Shown here in pieces: positions 25,800 through 34,748 of a stretch of DNA of 64,000 bases. Made by a program: the position numbers and the translations under genes. Numbering within the stretch: the stretch's first letter is position 1; each line of letters begins with the position of its first letter. The DNA comes from Parapedobacter soli (GTDB lineage: Bacteria > Bacteroidota > Bacteroidia > Sphingobacteriales > Sphingobacteriaceae), in assembly GCF_025460835.1 (NCBI RefSeq), contig NZ_JAMXAY010000006.1, positions 1 through 64,000 on the forward strand, given 5' to 3'. Under the pieces are notes generated by a model. The model ran no database searches, had not been told where the DNA came from, and saw nothing but the letters and a program-made list of their open reading frames with translations.

Positions 25800-28139
25800 C
25801 TAGTTAAATACAACGGCCCACCCGACCTCTTTTGAATCGGGAGACTCCAACGTGATGGTTTTATAATCCGCTCCCGCAGGGTGATCCGTTAGTTGGATGG
25901 TCCCCCCTTCGGCCGTTGCTTTCGCTATTTTTCTGCCGTTGGTGGCAATTACGATTTTAAAGGCTTCCCCACCGGTAACGGACGCTTTGCCCGAAAGCGT
26001 TTTCTTCTTCCAGGTTACGTCTTTGGTATCCATCCACCCCTGGAGGATGTGCCGGTTGGTGGAAATGAGCTGCGGGTTGGCTTCCACTTTCCGTACGGAA
26101 TACAACGCATGTTCCATGGGTTCAACGTAGGTGTCAAATCGGGCGGAGCCCGCAAGCTTACCGATCAATCTGTCATTCCAGAAATCATAGACATAATAGT
26201 GGGCATCGGGATCCAGCTCCATCCCCCCCGCTACCATCGGCTTCCCTAAGTGAAGCGTAATGGCAGTGGCGTTCTCCCCGCCATTGAAGAGCGCGACCTG
26301 GTGCCAGTCTTCGGTAAGGGGCAGGTCATAAATCTGCGGGTGCGAAGGGTGCGTAAACGCGTCGAGGGGGCGCGGGCTTTTGATGCCGTCATAAGCGGGG
26401 TATGTGCGCGAGATCTCATGTACCATTTCCGGCGTCAGCATGCCGAACCGCGTGGATAGCTCCAGCCGGCCACTTGTCAGGGCCAGCAGGGTGAGCAGGG
26501 ACTTCCGCACCTCCGGGGTATAGATATGCAAAGCCTTACCATCCGGATAATATAGGAATACGGAGCGGTGTTTGTACCAGCGCAGGCCTGCCGTGGTCAC
26601 ATACTCGGAAAGGAATCTGTTGTCGTCACCGGCGGTGCGCTGGAGGTCCACAATGCCGGCGGTCACATCGGTGATGGGGCGGCCGCTTTCCCCCAGGTGC
26701 CGTTCATGCAACCAGGCTTCCGGGCCCAGGCCCTGCCGGGCCAGCTGGAACACCCCCCGGTATACCGAAGTGGTTGAGGCAAGCCCATCGTCAAAACCAC
26801 CATAGTTCCAAAGGGTTTCCGGGTAGTCGAACTTGATGCCAATCACGCCATCCCTGCGCATGCGCTTCCACATATCCAGCACATACGCCCTGAACCCGGT
26901 GTCGGTATAATCGTACCGCACCAAGGGCTGGTGGTGCCGGTGGTGGACATGCAGCTGGCTGATGTCGTTGTGCAGCATCCAATGGGGATGGGCTTTCGCG
27001 AAATCATCGGACGGCATGCCCGGCTGGTAGTAGGTAAACGGGATGCCGTTACGTTCCCTTACCGCTGCGGCCCATTTCGCGTAGGTGTCATAAGGGGCGG
27101 TCAGAAAGCCGTATTTACGCACGTGCTCGTCATCCCACCAGCCACCTACCGTATTGCCGCCGTCCTGCTGCCAGTAGGTGTCGGGCTCCAGGCGGACGGC
27201 GATCGGCGTGTATCGGGTCAGGCCGACTGTGTTGGCGTCATCCAGTTCGTTGACCAGCTCCACGGCATTGTTGATGTTCTTTCCGCCGCTCAGCGCCGCT
27301 ACCGACCAGCCGCAAAGTGTGGGAAAGCTGTACGCATTGGGATCCGCATGGTTGGCTTCCCGGAGCGCCAGTCCGTAGCCTTCCATGGCCAGGAAAGGGT
27401 TGGAGACACCCGCGTTTAAATAATACGTATCCGGTGCCCACCATTCTTCATCCATGGCGATTTTACGCCCGACCGGGTCCTGCATCCGCAACGTGATGGT
27501 CCTGCCCTTTTCTCCCGATCGGTATTCCGTGGATACATAGTAGTTTTCATAGCGTAAGCCACCCCATACCACCGTACGGCGCTGGCCGTCCACCAAGCCG
27601 GTGAACAGCATGGCATTGTGCGAATGGCGGGTAGCATCCCCCTGCACGGCCGGTATGTCGAAACCAGCAGGGCTGTCCAGCGTCTTTATATCGGTGAGGG
27701 TGGCCCCCGGAAAAAGCGCAGCGTTGGAAATAATGGCTGCGTTCATATAACGCACATCGTAGGGCACGGTGTTCTTAAGCCCGGTTTTCATGATGACGGT
27801 CGGATCATTGTCCGCCAGTTCGAAGGCAAGGCGGTATTCAGGCAGGTCCTTCTGGGTGCTGTTGTAATACAGCTCCAACCGTATTCCCGCTCCGTCAGCA
27901 AGCGGCACTTTCTTCCAGGTAACCGTCATATACCCGGATTCCCACCCGTCGGGCACGAACGTGGCATCCGTTAAGATGGTCACATTGTCACGTCTGTCGT
28001 GCACGCTAAAGGCTTTTGACGCGGCATCGAATCGGATAGCCAGGTGGTTATTAGCGATTTCCACATCGGATTGCTGGCCAGAAAGATTGAGGCTCCAGGC
28101 CAAAAAAAACAAGAAAGGGAGTCTTTTAAAAGAAACCAT
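25800..28139 (-). CDS. Clan GH-D (GH36/GH27-like) glycoside hydrolase
   Basis: 779 residues with an N-terminal signal peptide (LPFLFFLAWSLNLSGQQ). An N-terminal beta-sandwich precedes a TIM barrel with GVIGIKFDYPETLW, where the Asp of KFDY is the expected nucleophile of the alpha-galactosidase clan, and WLHERHLGESGRPITD further on. A C-terminal beta domain follows (YYVYDFWNDRLIGKL). The substrate is probably an alpha-linked sugar; galactose is likely but not shown. It is the last gene of the susCD operon, 36 bp after the GH29 gene. A decayed copy of its 3' end lies at 30168-30283. Confidence 0.8.
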   Translation of the reverse strand: MVSFKRLPFLFFLAWSLNLSGQQSDVEIANNHLAIRFDAASKAFSVHDRRDNVTILTDATFVPDGWESGYMTVTWKKVPLADGAGIRLELYYNSTQKDLPEYRLAFELADNDPTVIMKTGLKNTVPYDVRYMNAAIISNAALFPGATLTDIKTLDSPAGFDIPAVQGDATRHSHNAMLFTGLVDGQRRTVVWGGLRYENYYVSTEYRSGEKGRTITLRMQDPVGRKIAMDEEWWAPDTYYLNAGVSNPFLAMEGYGLALREANHADPNAYSFPTLCGWSVAALSGGKNINNAVELVNELDDANTVGLTRYTPIAVRLEPDTYWQQDGGNTVGGWWDDEHVRKYGFLTAPYDTYAKWAAAVRERNGIPFTYYQPGMPSDDFAKAHPHWMLHNDISQLHVHHRHHQPLVRYDYTDTGFRAYVLDMWKRMRRDGVIGIKFDYPETLWNYGGFDDGLASTTSVYRGVFQLARQGLGPEAWLHERHLGESGRPITDVTAGIVDLQRTAGDDNRFLSEYVTTAGLRWYKHRSVFLYYPDGKALHIYTPEVRKSLLTLLALTSGRLELSTRFGMLTPEMVHEISRTYPAYDGIKSPRPLDAFTHPSHPQIYDLPLTEDWHQVALFNGGENATAITLHLGKPMVAGGMELDPDAHYYVYDFWNDRLIGKLAGSARFDTYVEPMEHALYSVRKVEANPQLISTNRHILQGWMDTKDVTWKKKTLSGKASVTGGEAFKIVIATNGRKIAKATAEGGTIQLTDHPAGADYKTITLESPDSKEVGWAVVFN

Positions 28140-28175
28140 GTTTATATTGTTTTATAAGCAGATGTATTCCAACAA

Positions 28176-30131
28176 TCAGTTACCAAAAACATCAAACTCA
28201 GCAATGGAAATCACCGAAGGACCTCCATCCGCACCCGCCAGGGCAACGGCCGTTAGCCGCAGGTACCGTGCTAGTACCGGCTGGTCTAACCGGATTTCCT
28301 GTGCAATCGGGTTGGCCGCGATATTGGAAAACTCGCCTTCCGAGGCCTGTTGCCAATCGCTTCCATCTGTGCTGTACGCCAGAACATACCGGCTCACCAG
28401 CCCTTCCTTGCCACCATCCTGCCGCGGCAGGTAGGAAAAACCCGTCACGGCCTGTGTCGCGCCCAGATCGATGATTATTTCGGCAGGCAGGTCAGTTTCG
28501 TCCGTTAGCCAAAACGTCGTCTCATCGCCGTCCATTGCCCGCGCAGGGTCGCCGCCTTGCACACCGCTTGAAACCAACGTCCACGCCGAGCGGTCGAGCA
28601 CGTTCCGCTCCGCCTGTACCGTTTCATGAACCACTTCGGCTTCTTTGAACAGGCCGAAATCGCTCAATGCCACCGCCACCGGAGCGAAGAGGCGCAACCG
28701 CAGGCGGCTGGCGCGGATAGGCTCATCCAGCTGGATAAGCCGGCTCGACCCGATGCTGGTAGCCGAAGCCAGAGGCTGCCACGTCTCTTCTGCCCATACA
28801 TCTACCCACACCGAGTCGAGGCGCTGGCCAAGCTTGATATTCTCCCGCAGGCGGATGATGTCGAAGGTCGGTTCACCTTTTAAGTCAATGACCAGTTCCG
28901 GCGACGTAACCCCGTCATCGGTCGCCCAATAGGAATACCGGTCGTCGTCCAGCAGGTTCTCCGGACCGAAGTGGCGCGATTGCCCGTCCCGGATATTGGA
29001 AGCGGCGAACCCGGCGCCTTCCGCCAGGTTCGTTGCAAACGTCTGCTTTACTTTGTTGCTGAAGCCTTTCAGGGCGGCAACATCATTAGGATGCAGTATA
29101 CCCTCTGGCATGGGCGCCAAGCCTAGGTTGAAGGCCCCACCGCGTCCCACACTTTGGAGATACAAGTTAAACAACTCATCGGGCGTTTTCACCTGCTGGT
29201 CTTGCTCGGGGTGGTAGAACCAACCCGGCCGGAGGGGTACATCACACTCCGCTGGAATCCAAAAATTACCGTCACGCTGGCCGCTTTCCTGGAAACGGAG
29301 ATCCACATGGCCGACACCGGCCTTGCCGCCATCCGGTCCCACGGGTGTAAACGTCGACCACGAGGTCTCGGGTGCCACACCGCTCTCATTGCCCACCCAG
29401 CGTACATCGGGGCCAATATCGCTAAAAATAACGGCTGTTGGCTGCATCTGGCGGGTAATGGGCCAGGTCTTCCCTTCCCACTCGTAATAGGTCGTGCGGT
29501 CAATCTTGCGGGTCTCGTTCGCGCCGCCGTAATACCCATCGCCGCCGTTGGCACCGTCATGCCAGCTGATGAACAACGCCCCGTACCCGCTGTATAGCTC
29601 ACGCAATTGTTCACGGTAGGCATCCGCATACACTTCCGAACCGTAGTCGGGATAGTTGCGGTCCCACGCCGACACATACACGCCGAACTGCATCCCTTGT
29701 TTGCGGGTGGCTTCCTCAAACTCCTTGACCATATCGCCCTCGCCACCCCGCCATGGGCTATTGGAAATGTTGTAATCCGTGGTCGTGGTGGGCCACAGGC
29801 AGTAGCCATCGTGGTGTTTGGCTACAGACACCAACCCGTTGAAACCTGCCGATTTTGCCGCCGCCGCGATCTGGTCCGCATCGAAGTTAACCGGATTGAA
29901 CAGATTTGCCGGTGCATCCCCGAAACCCCATTCCTTATTCTGGAAGGTAGTGGGGGTGAAATGGATCAGGCAATACATCTCCAGTTCATGCCAGTTCAGC
30001 TGGGCGGCAGATGGTGTTGGACCATAGGGAGCGGGCTCATTGTCGAGGTGGCCGGTCCCAGTCGTGCAACCCAACAGGGCTGCCTGGATGAACAACAACG
30101 CAAAACTTGCGGATTTTACACCTATGTGCAT
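28176..30131 (-). CDS. Alpha-L-fucosidase GH29 with two F5/8-type domains, lipoprotein
   Basis: 651 residues from ATG 30131 (MHIGVKSASFALLF) with lipobox AALLGC; the ATG at 30173 adds a poor extension. The GH29 barrel shows MYCLIHFTPTTFQNKEWGFG, SVAKHHDGYCLWPT and the putative nucleophile in FISWHDGANGG. Two discoidin-like domains follow: FGPENLLDDDRYSYWATDDG at about 395-525 and ARAMDGDETTFWLTDE at about 525-650. It should release L-fucose at the cell surface. It lies between the SusE-like genes and the clan GH-D gene in the same orientation. Confidence 0.93.
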   Translation of the reverse strand: MHIGVKSASFALLFIQAALLGCTTGTGHLDNEPAPYGPTPSAAQLNWHELEMYCLIHFTPTTFQNKEWGFGDAPANLFNPVNFDADQIAAAAKSAGFNGLVSVAKHHDGYCLWPTTTTDYNISNSPWRGGEGDMVKEFEEATRKQGMQFGVYVSAWDRNYPDYGSEVYADAYREQLRELYSGYGALFISWHDGANGGDGYYGGANETRKIDRTTYYEWEGKTWPITRQMQPTAVIFSDIGPDVRWVGNESGVAPETSWSTFTPVGPDGGKAGVGHVDLRFQESGQRDGNFWIPAECDVPLRPGWFYHPEQDQQVKTPDELFNLYLQSVGRGGAFNLGLAPMPEGILHPNDVAALKGFSNKVKQTFATNLAEGAGFAASNIRDGQSRHFGPENLLDDDRYSYWATDDGVTSPELVIDLKGEPTFDIIRLRENIKLGQRLDSVWVDVWAEETWQPLASATSIGSSRLIQLDEPIRASRLRLRLFAPVAVALSDFGLFKEAEVVHETVQAERNVLDRSAWTLVSSGVQGGDPARAMDGDETTFWLTDETDLPAEIIIDLGATQAVTGFSYLPRQDGGKEGLVSRYVLAYSTDGSDWQQASEGEFSNIAANPIAQEIRLDQPVLARYLRLTAVALAGADGGPSVISIAEFDVFGN

Positions 30132-30167
30132 TTTAACTCGTAACGTCCGTATTATTTGAATAAAATA

Positions 30168-30283
30168 ATCCAACCGACCTCTTTAGAATTGGGGACTCCA
30201 ACCTGATGATTTTATAATCAGCTCCCCGGGGTGATCGGTTAGTTGAATGGTTAACTTTCTGGTATCCATCCACCCCTGGAGAA
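30168..30283 (-). pseudogene. 3'-end remnant of a lost copy of the clan GH-D gene
   Basis: This intergenic stretch aligns with the 3' end of the 25800-28139 gene. Shared segments include accgacctctttagaattgg (cacccgacctcttttgaatc), gactccaacstgatg, ttttataatc and gtgatcsgttagttg. The copy then jumps to ggtatccatccacccctgga, which in the intact gene lies about 115 bp further in. It is therefore a duplicated tail with an internal deletion, between the DUF4998 gene and the GH29 gene. Confidence 0.85.
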
Positions 30284-30322
30284 GCCCCCGTTGTTCTAAA
30301 CTTTTTTACATATCGTAAACAG

Positions 30323-31531
30323 TTACTGGTACCACAGCGTCATCTCGGACAACGCGGCGTAAGGCTCACCGTTCCAGTTGTTGATGATCCGGTAGCGGAT
30401 ATATCGAACCTTGCTATTGTCAGTGATCTCGGTACGATAAGCTTGATCGGATCCGTTCCAACTAGTAGGGGTTTCATGATCCAACAATTTTACCCAACCT
30501 TTTTCTACCATTTCTTGCTCCCAATTCGGATCGTTTGAGCTTAACGTCGTTTCCGCTCCCGTTAGGTCCGAGATTCCCCAAATTTGGAATTGCTTAGGGT
30601 TCCGTCCTTGGCAACATCCCTCTCTAGGGTGCAATTGAACGTCAGCCAAATTGACTTCCACACCTAAATCTATTGTAAAATGATGGGGGATAAGATCATC
30701 TAGCCCCCCCGTACAACCACTATGGTAATAATCGTTGGTTCGGTCATTCCAAAGGTTGCTAATACTCCCTCCGAAGCAGTCGCCAGGAACGTCGGTGGGA
30801 AGTCGGACCAATGCCCAGGTGTCTTTTTTAAGTTGGAACGCTATCCTTGGTTGGACCTTTACATCGGCCGATGCAAATTCGTCTATCGAATTTTGTTGGG
30901 GCATATAGATGGTGGTGTAACTAAACCCTGATCGGATGTCGATTCCGTTAATTTCTGTTTCCGTTTCGGACATTGAAACCCGTAAAACCTTTTCGTCGCC
31001 ATCAGGGTCTAAATAACTTATATCACAAAAATACCCGTCATTTACCACTCCATTCCATATGATCCTAACATTGTATTCGTCTATCAGTTCTACGGTCTGG
31101 ATCGGCCTCACCGTACGAACAGCCAGGTATTGATTACCATAAACTTTACCTGGAACACTAAAGGGCAAAGATCTGTTACCGTGTTGATCGATGGTAACGA
31201 GCTGAAAAACGTAGTCTTTTTCCGGGAGGTCACCCAATATTTTGGAAAAAACGCCCGTTTGGCTATCGAGACGAACATCTGTCGAATCCGAAAAATCATT
31301 CCAGTAAATACGCACCGCGTCGAGATTCTGTACACTAACCGAAATATCGAACTGAATACGGTTGTACCCTGTTCTTACCGAAACACTATCCACCTTTCCG
31401 GCAAAAATGGTTTTTTCCCTTTCCAAATAGCGTTTGAAATTTTCTTCCATCTTTGTGCATGATACGACGAATCCGAGTATCAAAAGCGCACTTAAATATA
31501 TATATCTCATTTTGATCTTTTTATTAGTCAA
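30323..31531 (-). CDS. DUF4998 SusE-like surface lipoprotein
   Basis: 402 residues (start at 31531 overlapping the upstream stop by 8 nt, or Met at 31510) with lipobox LGFVVSCTKME. The N-terminal repeated fibronectin-like region (DSVSVRTGYNRIQFDISV) matches DUF4998. The C-terminal discoidin-like domain contains FTIDLGVEVNLADVQLHPRE and RYIRYRIINNWNGEPYAALS. Such proteins sit with SusCD on the cell surface and bind glycan. Confidence 0.85.
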   Translation of the reverse strand: MTNKKIKMRYIYLSALLILGFVVSCTKMEENFKRYLEREKTIFAGKVDSVSVRTGYNRIQFDISVSVQNLDAVRIYWNDFSDSTDVRLDSQTGVFSKILGDLPEKDYVFQLVTIDQHGNRSLPFSVPGKVYGNQYLAVRTVRPIQTVELIDEYNVRIIWNGVVNDGYFCDISYLDPDGDEKVLRVSMSETETEINGIDIRSGFSYTTIYMPQQNSIDEFASADVKVQPRIAFQLKKDTWALVRLPTDVPGDCFGGSISNLWNDRTNDYYHSGCTGGLDDLIPHHFTIDLGVEVNLADVQLHPREGCCQGRNPKQFQIWGISDLTGAETTLSSNDPNWEQEMVEKGWVKLLDHETPTSWNGSDQAYRTEITDNSKVRYIRYRIINNWNGEPYAALSEMTLWYQ

Positions 31532-32783
31532 CTATAACTCCCCAAAGCATAAGTTCACCAAAGTGAGCCATGGTACCTTGAGACCAATTTTCGTCAATCG
31601 CGAATCGGATATATCTCACGGGGGTATCCGTTGCTTCTATATCGATAAAATAATCTAAGCCCGCCTGTGAAGCATCTATGTCCCCCTGTGTCGTTACACT
31701 TTCTCCGGAAGGCCTAGTCATCTCATAAGTGCCTAAGAGTTTCCAAGCCGGGTCGTCGATACAAGGTTCCTTCGTTAGGGAGCCATAGACTCTCCATCTT
31801 TTTATGGTGTTATGCAGGAATGAAAATTCAGGTCCTCGTCGTTGATAATACCTAAACCGACTTAAATTGGCCATAACGCCGAGGTCGAACGTAAACGTAA
31901 ACGGAGGTACGCCGTCGCCGGTTTCATAATAGGTGTTAATGTTTCCGTCGAAAAGATGGCTAAACTGGGTCTGCGGGTTTCTGAAGTTCGGCCCCACGTC
32001 TACGCAAGGCCCTTCTGCAATATCGGTCGTATTTGGCATTGCCCAATCTCTGACTGGCGACATAAGTTTATGGTCCAATTGTTCGTCAAACTTTGGAGCG
32101 AGAGTCAACCATGTGGTATCGGAAGCGTGCCCCCAGCGATTTTGTATGGCCAGCCCGAACGGCCGCTCATCATAACCATACGAGGGGTCGGTAGAAAGAA
32201 AACTCCCAGCTTCAAAGTCCGTATAGTAGTCATCCAATACGACGACTTCATTATGCTCGTTATAACCCAGTAGCTGTAATATCAAATCGTCTTTCATGGC
32301 ATTTTCCTCCCAGGTCACATACACACCGGAGAACGTCGGCACCATTGAAATACTTTTTGCCGCTAATATGTAAGATGGTGTGGTGGGCGAGACGTTCACC
32401 GTGATGCCACTGGACATGTTTTCATTTCTATCCACAGCCTTGATAACCACATCGAAATCTCCCGCATGCGGAAACCCGTCGATATGGAGCTTGGAATCAT
32501 AAAATGATGTTTTCACCGTCTTTCGGACTCCATTCAGTGTGATCTCCGCCATCAAATAGAGAACGTCTTGCTCGTCCGGGGGTGAACAGGAAATGGTCAC
32601 GCTTCCAGGGAGATTCATTACTTCAATTACTTGAGGGTTCGAAGGAGCTTCATTATCACCTGCACTGAGCTCTCTCATATCGAGTTCGCTTCCACAAGAA
32701 AACAATAGGCTCACTACAATGCTAACACATCCGTAAAGGATCAATCGCCCGATATCTTGGGGTTTTTCTGAAAATATCTTCAT
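31524..32783 (-). CDS. DUF4959/DUF5000-type surface glycan-binding lipoprotein
   Basis: 419 residues, lipobox SLLFSCGSELDMRE. The domain order is a DUF4959 Ig-like N-terminus (GDNEAPSNPQVIEVMNLPGS), a middle DUF5126-like Ig domain (SISMVPTFSGVYVTWEENAM), and a C-terminal discoidin-like domain (FSHLFDGNINTYYETGDG, FTFDLGVMANLSRFRYYQRR). It is placed directly after susD, the usual SusE/F position. The two discoidin-bearing lipoproteins here are related in architecture but not near-identical. Confidence 0.87.
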   Translation of the reverse strand: MKIFSEKPQDIGRLILYGCVSIVVSLLFSCGSELDMRELSAGDNEAPSNPQVIEVMNLPGSVTISCSPPDEQDVLYLMAEITLNGVRKTVKTSFYDSKLHIDGFPHAGDFDVVIKAVDRNENMSSGITVNVSPTTPSYILAAKSISMVPTFSGVYVTWEENAMKDDLILQLLGYNEHNEVVVLDDYYTDFEAGSFLSTDPSYGYDERPFGLAIQNRWGHASDTTWLTLAPKFDEQLDHKLMSPVRDWAMPNTTDIAEGPCVDVGPNFRNPQTQFSHLFDGNINTYYETGDGVPPFTFTFDLGVMANLSRFRYYQRRGPEFSFLHNTIKRWRVYGSLTKEPCIDDPAWKLLGTYEMTRPSGESVTTQGDIDASQAGLDYFIDIEATDTPVRYIRFAIDENWSQGTMAHFGELMLWGVIVD

Positions 32784-32823
32784 AACTAATGTATTATTGA
32801 TCGCGTTTGAGAAATTAATTGGT

Positions 32824-34737
32824 TTACCATCCGGGATTTTGCACTAAATTATTGTTGACATCTATAGAACTTAACCGTATGGGCCAGAAGTAATCTCGAG
32901 GCTGAAATGTCCTGAATTCTAAAGCTATTCTACTAAAATAGTCGGTTACGCTCTCCTCATAAATGCTCCAGCGCCATATTGGGTTGTTCATTTGATCGCT
33001 TAATTTCTTCCATCGGCGCAAATCCCAATACCGTTCTCCTTCAAGGGCGAATTCAATCAAACGTTCTTGATGGATGATTTCCCTTCTACCTTGCTGGGAA
33101 GTGAATTTGGCGGGATTTATGGAATGATTGGACCACGATTCGACCACCCCTTTTAGCCCAGCCCTTTCTCTCACCTTGTCGACATACTCAAACACCTCCG
33201 CTTCTGTTGCACCCTCCTCGTTAAGCACCTCGGCGTAAAGAAGATACAAGTCAGCCAAGCGGATACGTGGGAACGAGTATTGTTCGGTTATTATTCCATA
33301 AGGTTCCTCAGGTTTGGTATAGATACTAACCAGTTTTTTTGAATAGTATCCCGTCGGCGAGAAATCTTCGTTTTGGTAAGGACCGGCATTTCCGCTTACC
33401 AATCCATTCAAAATGTATGGCGCTTCGTCCGCTCTTTCCCATAGACCGTTATGAAACCCTAAGGTTCCATAAAACCTTGCTTCTCTGTTGAAATGCAACA
33501 AGGGGGAATAATCGTTTGTTTTTAGATAATGTTGATGGTTGTCTTCAGGCGTTGCTAACTTACTTGTGTGCCGGTTGCCGTACCATCCGTTTTCAACCCA
33601 ATCCCTATCTTCGTCGATCGGCACCCCGTTGCTCGAATAAAATTGCTCTGCAATCCGCATAGTGGGGCTGTGAAATTGTGCGAAGCTCCCGTTTCTTCGC
33701 TCCGATGTTGTCAATTTCGCGGCGGCATTTATTTGAATTTGTCTGGTTGACTCGGTACTTCCCCAAATTATTTCCGAATTCCACTTTTCAGTAACTACTT
33801 GTCTGCTATTGAGCGCCTGCAGTATGGGTTCAGCAAAATCTTGCCGGCTCAGTAAGTTATCATCTTGGTAACGGTACAATTCTGCATTCGAATACTGATG
33901 CGCAGCATCAATGGCTGCCTTAATTGCTACTTTTGCACTGGTCCATTTATCCGCGCTCTCGTCGGGAAAGAGTTGAATGCCTCGGTTATCCGTTAAATGT
34001 ATTACATCGGGATTCCCGTTAAAAAGCGGGCTGGCAGCCAGTGTCAACACTTTAGCCTTTAGTGCTAAAGCGATAGGCTTTGTTATCCGCCCCATCTCAT
34101 TAATCGTACTGGTAATATTATTGGGTAAATCTTCCATCGATTCGTCGATTGTACGCACAATATAATTCACCACCTCATCGACCGGTTCTCGATGGACCCT
34201 CACTTCTTCCGTGCTTGCGTTTAGGGATAAGTTAGCGTCCATGATGGGGATCGGACCATACAATTGGAAAAGATAATAATGATAATAGGCTTTAAGAAAT
34301 GTCACTTCCGCTATCCAACGTCTTTTTTCGCCTTCTTCCAAGTCGGTAGGGGTATCAACATATTCCAAAAATGTATTGCAGGTGCGGATCGCTTCCCATA
34401 AATTACGGCCGCCAGATTGTCCGTCCCAATAGTTCGAATAGGGAGAAGTACTATTCTGCTGACCGCTTGCTATTTTTTGCGGGTTTACATTTCCAGAATA
34501 TTTTACCCGAACCGCTTGGTTGTCATAAAATATCTCGTCTCCTGCAACTAAAGCAGGATTTTGGTCTGGATTAGCTACCTCTGGCAAATAACTATAACAG
34601 GTGTAAAGGTAGTTTTTTGTGTAATTTCTATTTTGAAACGCATCCGCTATGGTCGTAACGTTATCGGGTACTACATCCAAGTATTGCGTACAGGACATCA
34701 CTAGGACGGAGCCGATTATGACAAATATTTTTTTCAT
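32824..34737 (-). CDS. SusD/RagB-family outer-membrane lipoprotein
   Basis: 637 residues with lipobox VLVMSCTQYLDVVPDN. Typical SusD segments are NLWEAIRTCNTFLEYVD, AEVTFLKAYYHYYLFQLYGP, ALALKAKVLTLAASPLFN and the C-terminal RREIIHQERLIEFALEGERY followed by WDLRRW. SusD caps the SusC transporter and captures oligosaccharides. Encoded 11 bp downstream of susC. Confidence 0.96.
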   Translation of the reverse strand: MKKIFVIIGSVLVMSCTQYLDVVPDNVTTIADAFQNRNYTKNYLYTCYSYLPEVANPDQNPALVAGDEIFYDNQAVRVKYSGNVNPQKIASGQQNSTSPYSNYWDGQSGGRNLWEAIRTCNTFLEYVDTPTDLEEGEKRRWIAEVTFLKAYYHYYLFQLYGPIPIMDANLSLNASTEEVRVHREPVDEVVNYIVRTIDESMEDLPNNITSTINEMGRITKPIALALKAKVLTLAASPLFNGNPDVIHLTDNRGIQLFPDESADKWTSAKVAIKAAIDAAHQYSNAELYRYQDDNLLSRQDFAEPILQALNSRQVVTEKWNSEIIWGSTESTRQIQINAAAKLTTSERRNGSFAQFHSPTMRIAEQFYSSNGVPIDEDRDWVENGWYGNRHTSKLATPEDNHQHYLKTNDYSPLLHFNREARFYGTLGFHNGLWERADEAPYILNGLVSGNAGPYQNEDFSPTGYYSKKLVSIYTKPEEPYGIITEQYSFPRIRLADLYLLYAEVLNEEGATEAEVFEYVDKVRERAGLKGVVESWSNHSINPAKFTSQQGRREIIHQERLIEFALEGERYWDLRRWKKLSDQMNNPIWRWSIYEESVTDYFSRIALEFRTFQPRDYFWPIRLSSIDVNNNLVQNPGW

Positions 34738-34748
34738 AACGTTAGAGA

